From Deltaproteobacteria bacterium (GTDB lineage: Bacteria > UBA10199 > DSSB01), in assembly GCA_020440745.1 (NCBI GenBank), contig JAGRNM010000094.1, positions 1-5,856 of the forward strand: a stretch of DNA of 5,856 nt, read 5' to 3'. Made by a program: the position numbers and the translations under genes. A model generated the notes under the pieces. It saw nothing but the letters and a program-made list of their open reading frames with translations, ran no database searches and had not been told where the DNA came from. Every line of letters begins with the position of its first letter. Positions within the stretch are counted from its first letter, which is position 1. Shown piece by piece: positions 4,978-5,856 of the stretch.

Positions 4978-5815
4978 AATTCAGCCAAGGCAAGCGACTT
5001 AAATTAAAAATCTGAAAATTTAATTGATAAATAACTTCAGGATTTTTTTCCTCCGAGAGCAAAACATTAAGCTCCCGTCTAAAATCCTGAATACGCCTTT
5101 TGGCCTCTAAAAAACCTTTTTTAGACAAAGCAATAGTCACACTAGAAATATCCCGCCACTCGGGAGGAGTGGAGCTTAAGCTATCCCTAGCCTTCTCCAA
5201 CATATGACGATGAAAATGACCCACCGCCAAATTTTGCACTTCTTTAGCCGTACTAATCACTCGCTCAGTAGCCTCTAATTTGCCTTGTGCGTTACGGGCC
5301 ACAAAACCCAAGCGCTCTAAAAGCTTTAAAGAATAGGCTGCCTGCTCTTTAGTAATGGGGGGATACAAACGACGGGCAATCCAATCGGGATCTTCTTTAA
5401 ACTCTGGTAAAAGAGTCAACTCTCTCACCACCGGATGATACCAATTGTTATAATACTCAAACTGACTGGCCTCGATTTCCCGCACCTCCCTAAACTTTTT
5501 AAAACGACTCAAGACTTCATAACGCTTACTACGCTCCTGATCGTCTTTAGCCTGATTAAAATAAACCAAAGCCTCAAAAAAACTTCCCTCACTTTTGTTT
5601 AACTTTAAAGCCTGGATAAAGGCCCCAATACCCTCCTTACCCAAATTACGCTGACCTTCCATCACCAATTTTAAAAAATTAGGCGAAGCAAAACCTCCAT
5701 CCCGGGCAAAACTACGATAGCTAAACTGACTACCCCTAGTTGCCTTACGAGCCTCGTAATAATCCTTAAGATAATGACGATAATCTAAATATTGATAGAT
5801 CTGAGGAAGCTTCAC
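4976..5815 (-). CDS. TIGR02147 family / DUF4423-like protein, probable regulator
   Basis: This 279-aa soluble protein fits the TIGR02147 (DUF4423) family, known for large paralogous sets in Fibrobacter and found in Bdellovibrio-like bacteria. The N-terminus begins with the typical IYQYLDYRHYLKDYYEARK. A helix-turn-helix-like segment follows (32-58, SYRSFARDGGFASPNFLKLV then MEGQRNL), resembling the 'G-sps-yls-ll-GkR-L' core of Cro/CI-type domains. The central part (118-150) carries YYNNWYHPVVREL. A second, winged-helix-like segment (154-182) has ITKEQAAYSLKLLERLGFV and a short wing. The C-terminus IYQLNFQIFNLSRLP is also typical. DNA binding is inferred, not proven. The start is GTG at 5815-5813; a TAG at 5827-5825 precludes an upstream extension and the ribosome site is weak (AGAG at 5826-5823). 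It leads an operon with the Cys-rich lipoprotein 12 bases downstream. Its promoter is probably at or beyond the window edge. Confidence 0.88.
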   Translation of the reverse strand: MKLPQIYQYLDYRHYLKDYYEARKATRGSQFSYRSFARDGGFASPNFLKLVMEGQRNLGKEGIGAFIQALKLNKSEGSFFEALVYFNQAKDDQERSKRYEVLSRFKKFREVREIEASQFEYYNNWYHPVVRELTLLPEFKEDPDWIARRLYPPITKEQAAYSLKLLERLGFVARNAQGKLEATERVISTAKEVQNLAVGHFHRHMLEKARDSLSSTPPEWRDISSVTIALSKKGFLEAKRRIQDFRRELNVLLSEEKNPEVIYQLNFQIFNLSRLPWLN

Positions 5816-5856
5816 CGGGCCACTCTAAGCCCAATATTTTAAAATTGTCGAACTAT

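Overview
The window is an AT-rich stretch of bacterial chromosome that codes densely on both strands. The best guess at a source is a Gram-negative, low-GC member of the Bdellovibrionota / former Deltaproteobacteria, or less likely Fibrobacterota. Three predicted lipoproteins carry L-A-A-C lipoboxes followed by Gly (or Gly-Gly). There is also a TIGR02147/DUF4423-type protein, a family known mainly from Fibrobacter and Bdellovibrio-like bacteria. Codon choice is A/T-biased, and the start codons include ATG, GTG and TTG. No rRNA, tRNA, CRISPR array, insertion sequence or phage gene was seen.

Layout. (1) Positions 1-157 are an A/T-rich leader that may hold the tail of an upstream gene, a weak hairpin and a possible promoter. 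(2) 173-772 (+) is an unrecognised 199-aa protein. (3) 774-1259 (-) is a clear YajQ-family protein, tail to tail with the previous gene with one base between them. (4) 1315-1824 (+) is a minimal nucleotidyltransferase-like protein. It overlaps by 14 bases a 56-aa, TTG-started, very basic helical protein (1811-1981, +). The pair looks like a compact translationally coupled module of the toxin-antitoxin or NTase-plus-partner type. (5) 1986-5815 (-) is an envelope block, read from right to left. It starts with the TIGR02147/DUF4423 protein (GTG start). A Cys-rich lipoprotein follows 12 bases later, with its Shine-Dalgarno overlapping the regulator's stop codon. Next comes a palindrome plus T-tract, then a 618-aa beta-propeller lipoprotein, then a strong hairpin terminator, and finally a 123-aa beta-rich lipoprotein that starts directly against that terminator.

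How the genes may work together. The DUF4423 protein has two helix-turn-helix-like segments and probably controls expression of the lipoprotein it is coupled to, and possibly the beta-propeller lipoprotein too; this is inference from position. The three lipoproteins would be exported by Sec, lipidated and mostly sorted to the outer membrane. The NTase/small-protein pair and YajQ are independent units. The most interesting points are the overlapping NTase pair, whose NTase appears to lack the usual third acidic residue, and the regulator/lipoprotein/propeller cassette with its two prominent dyad structures.
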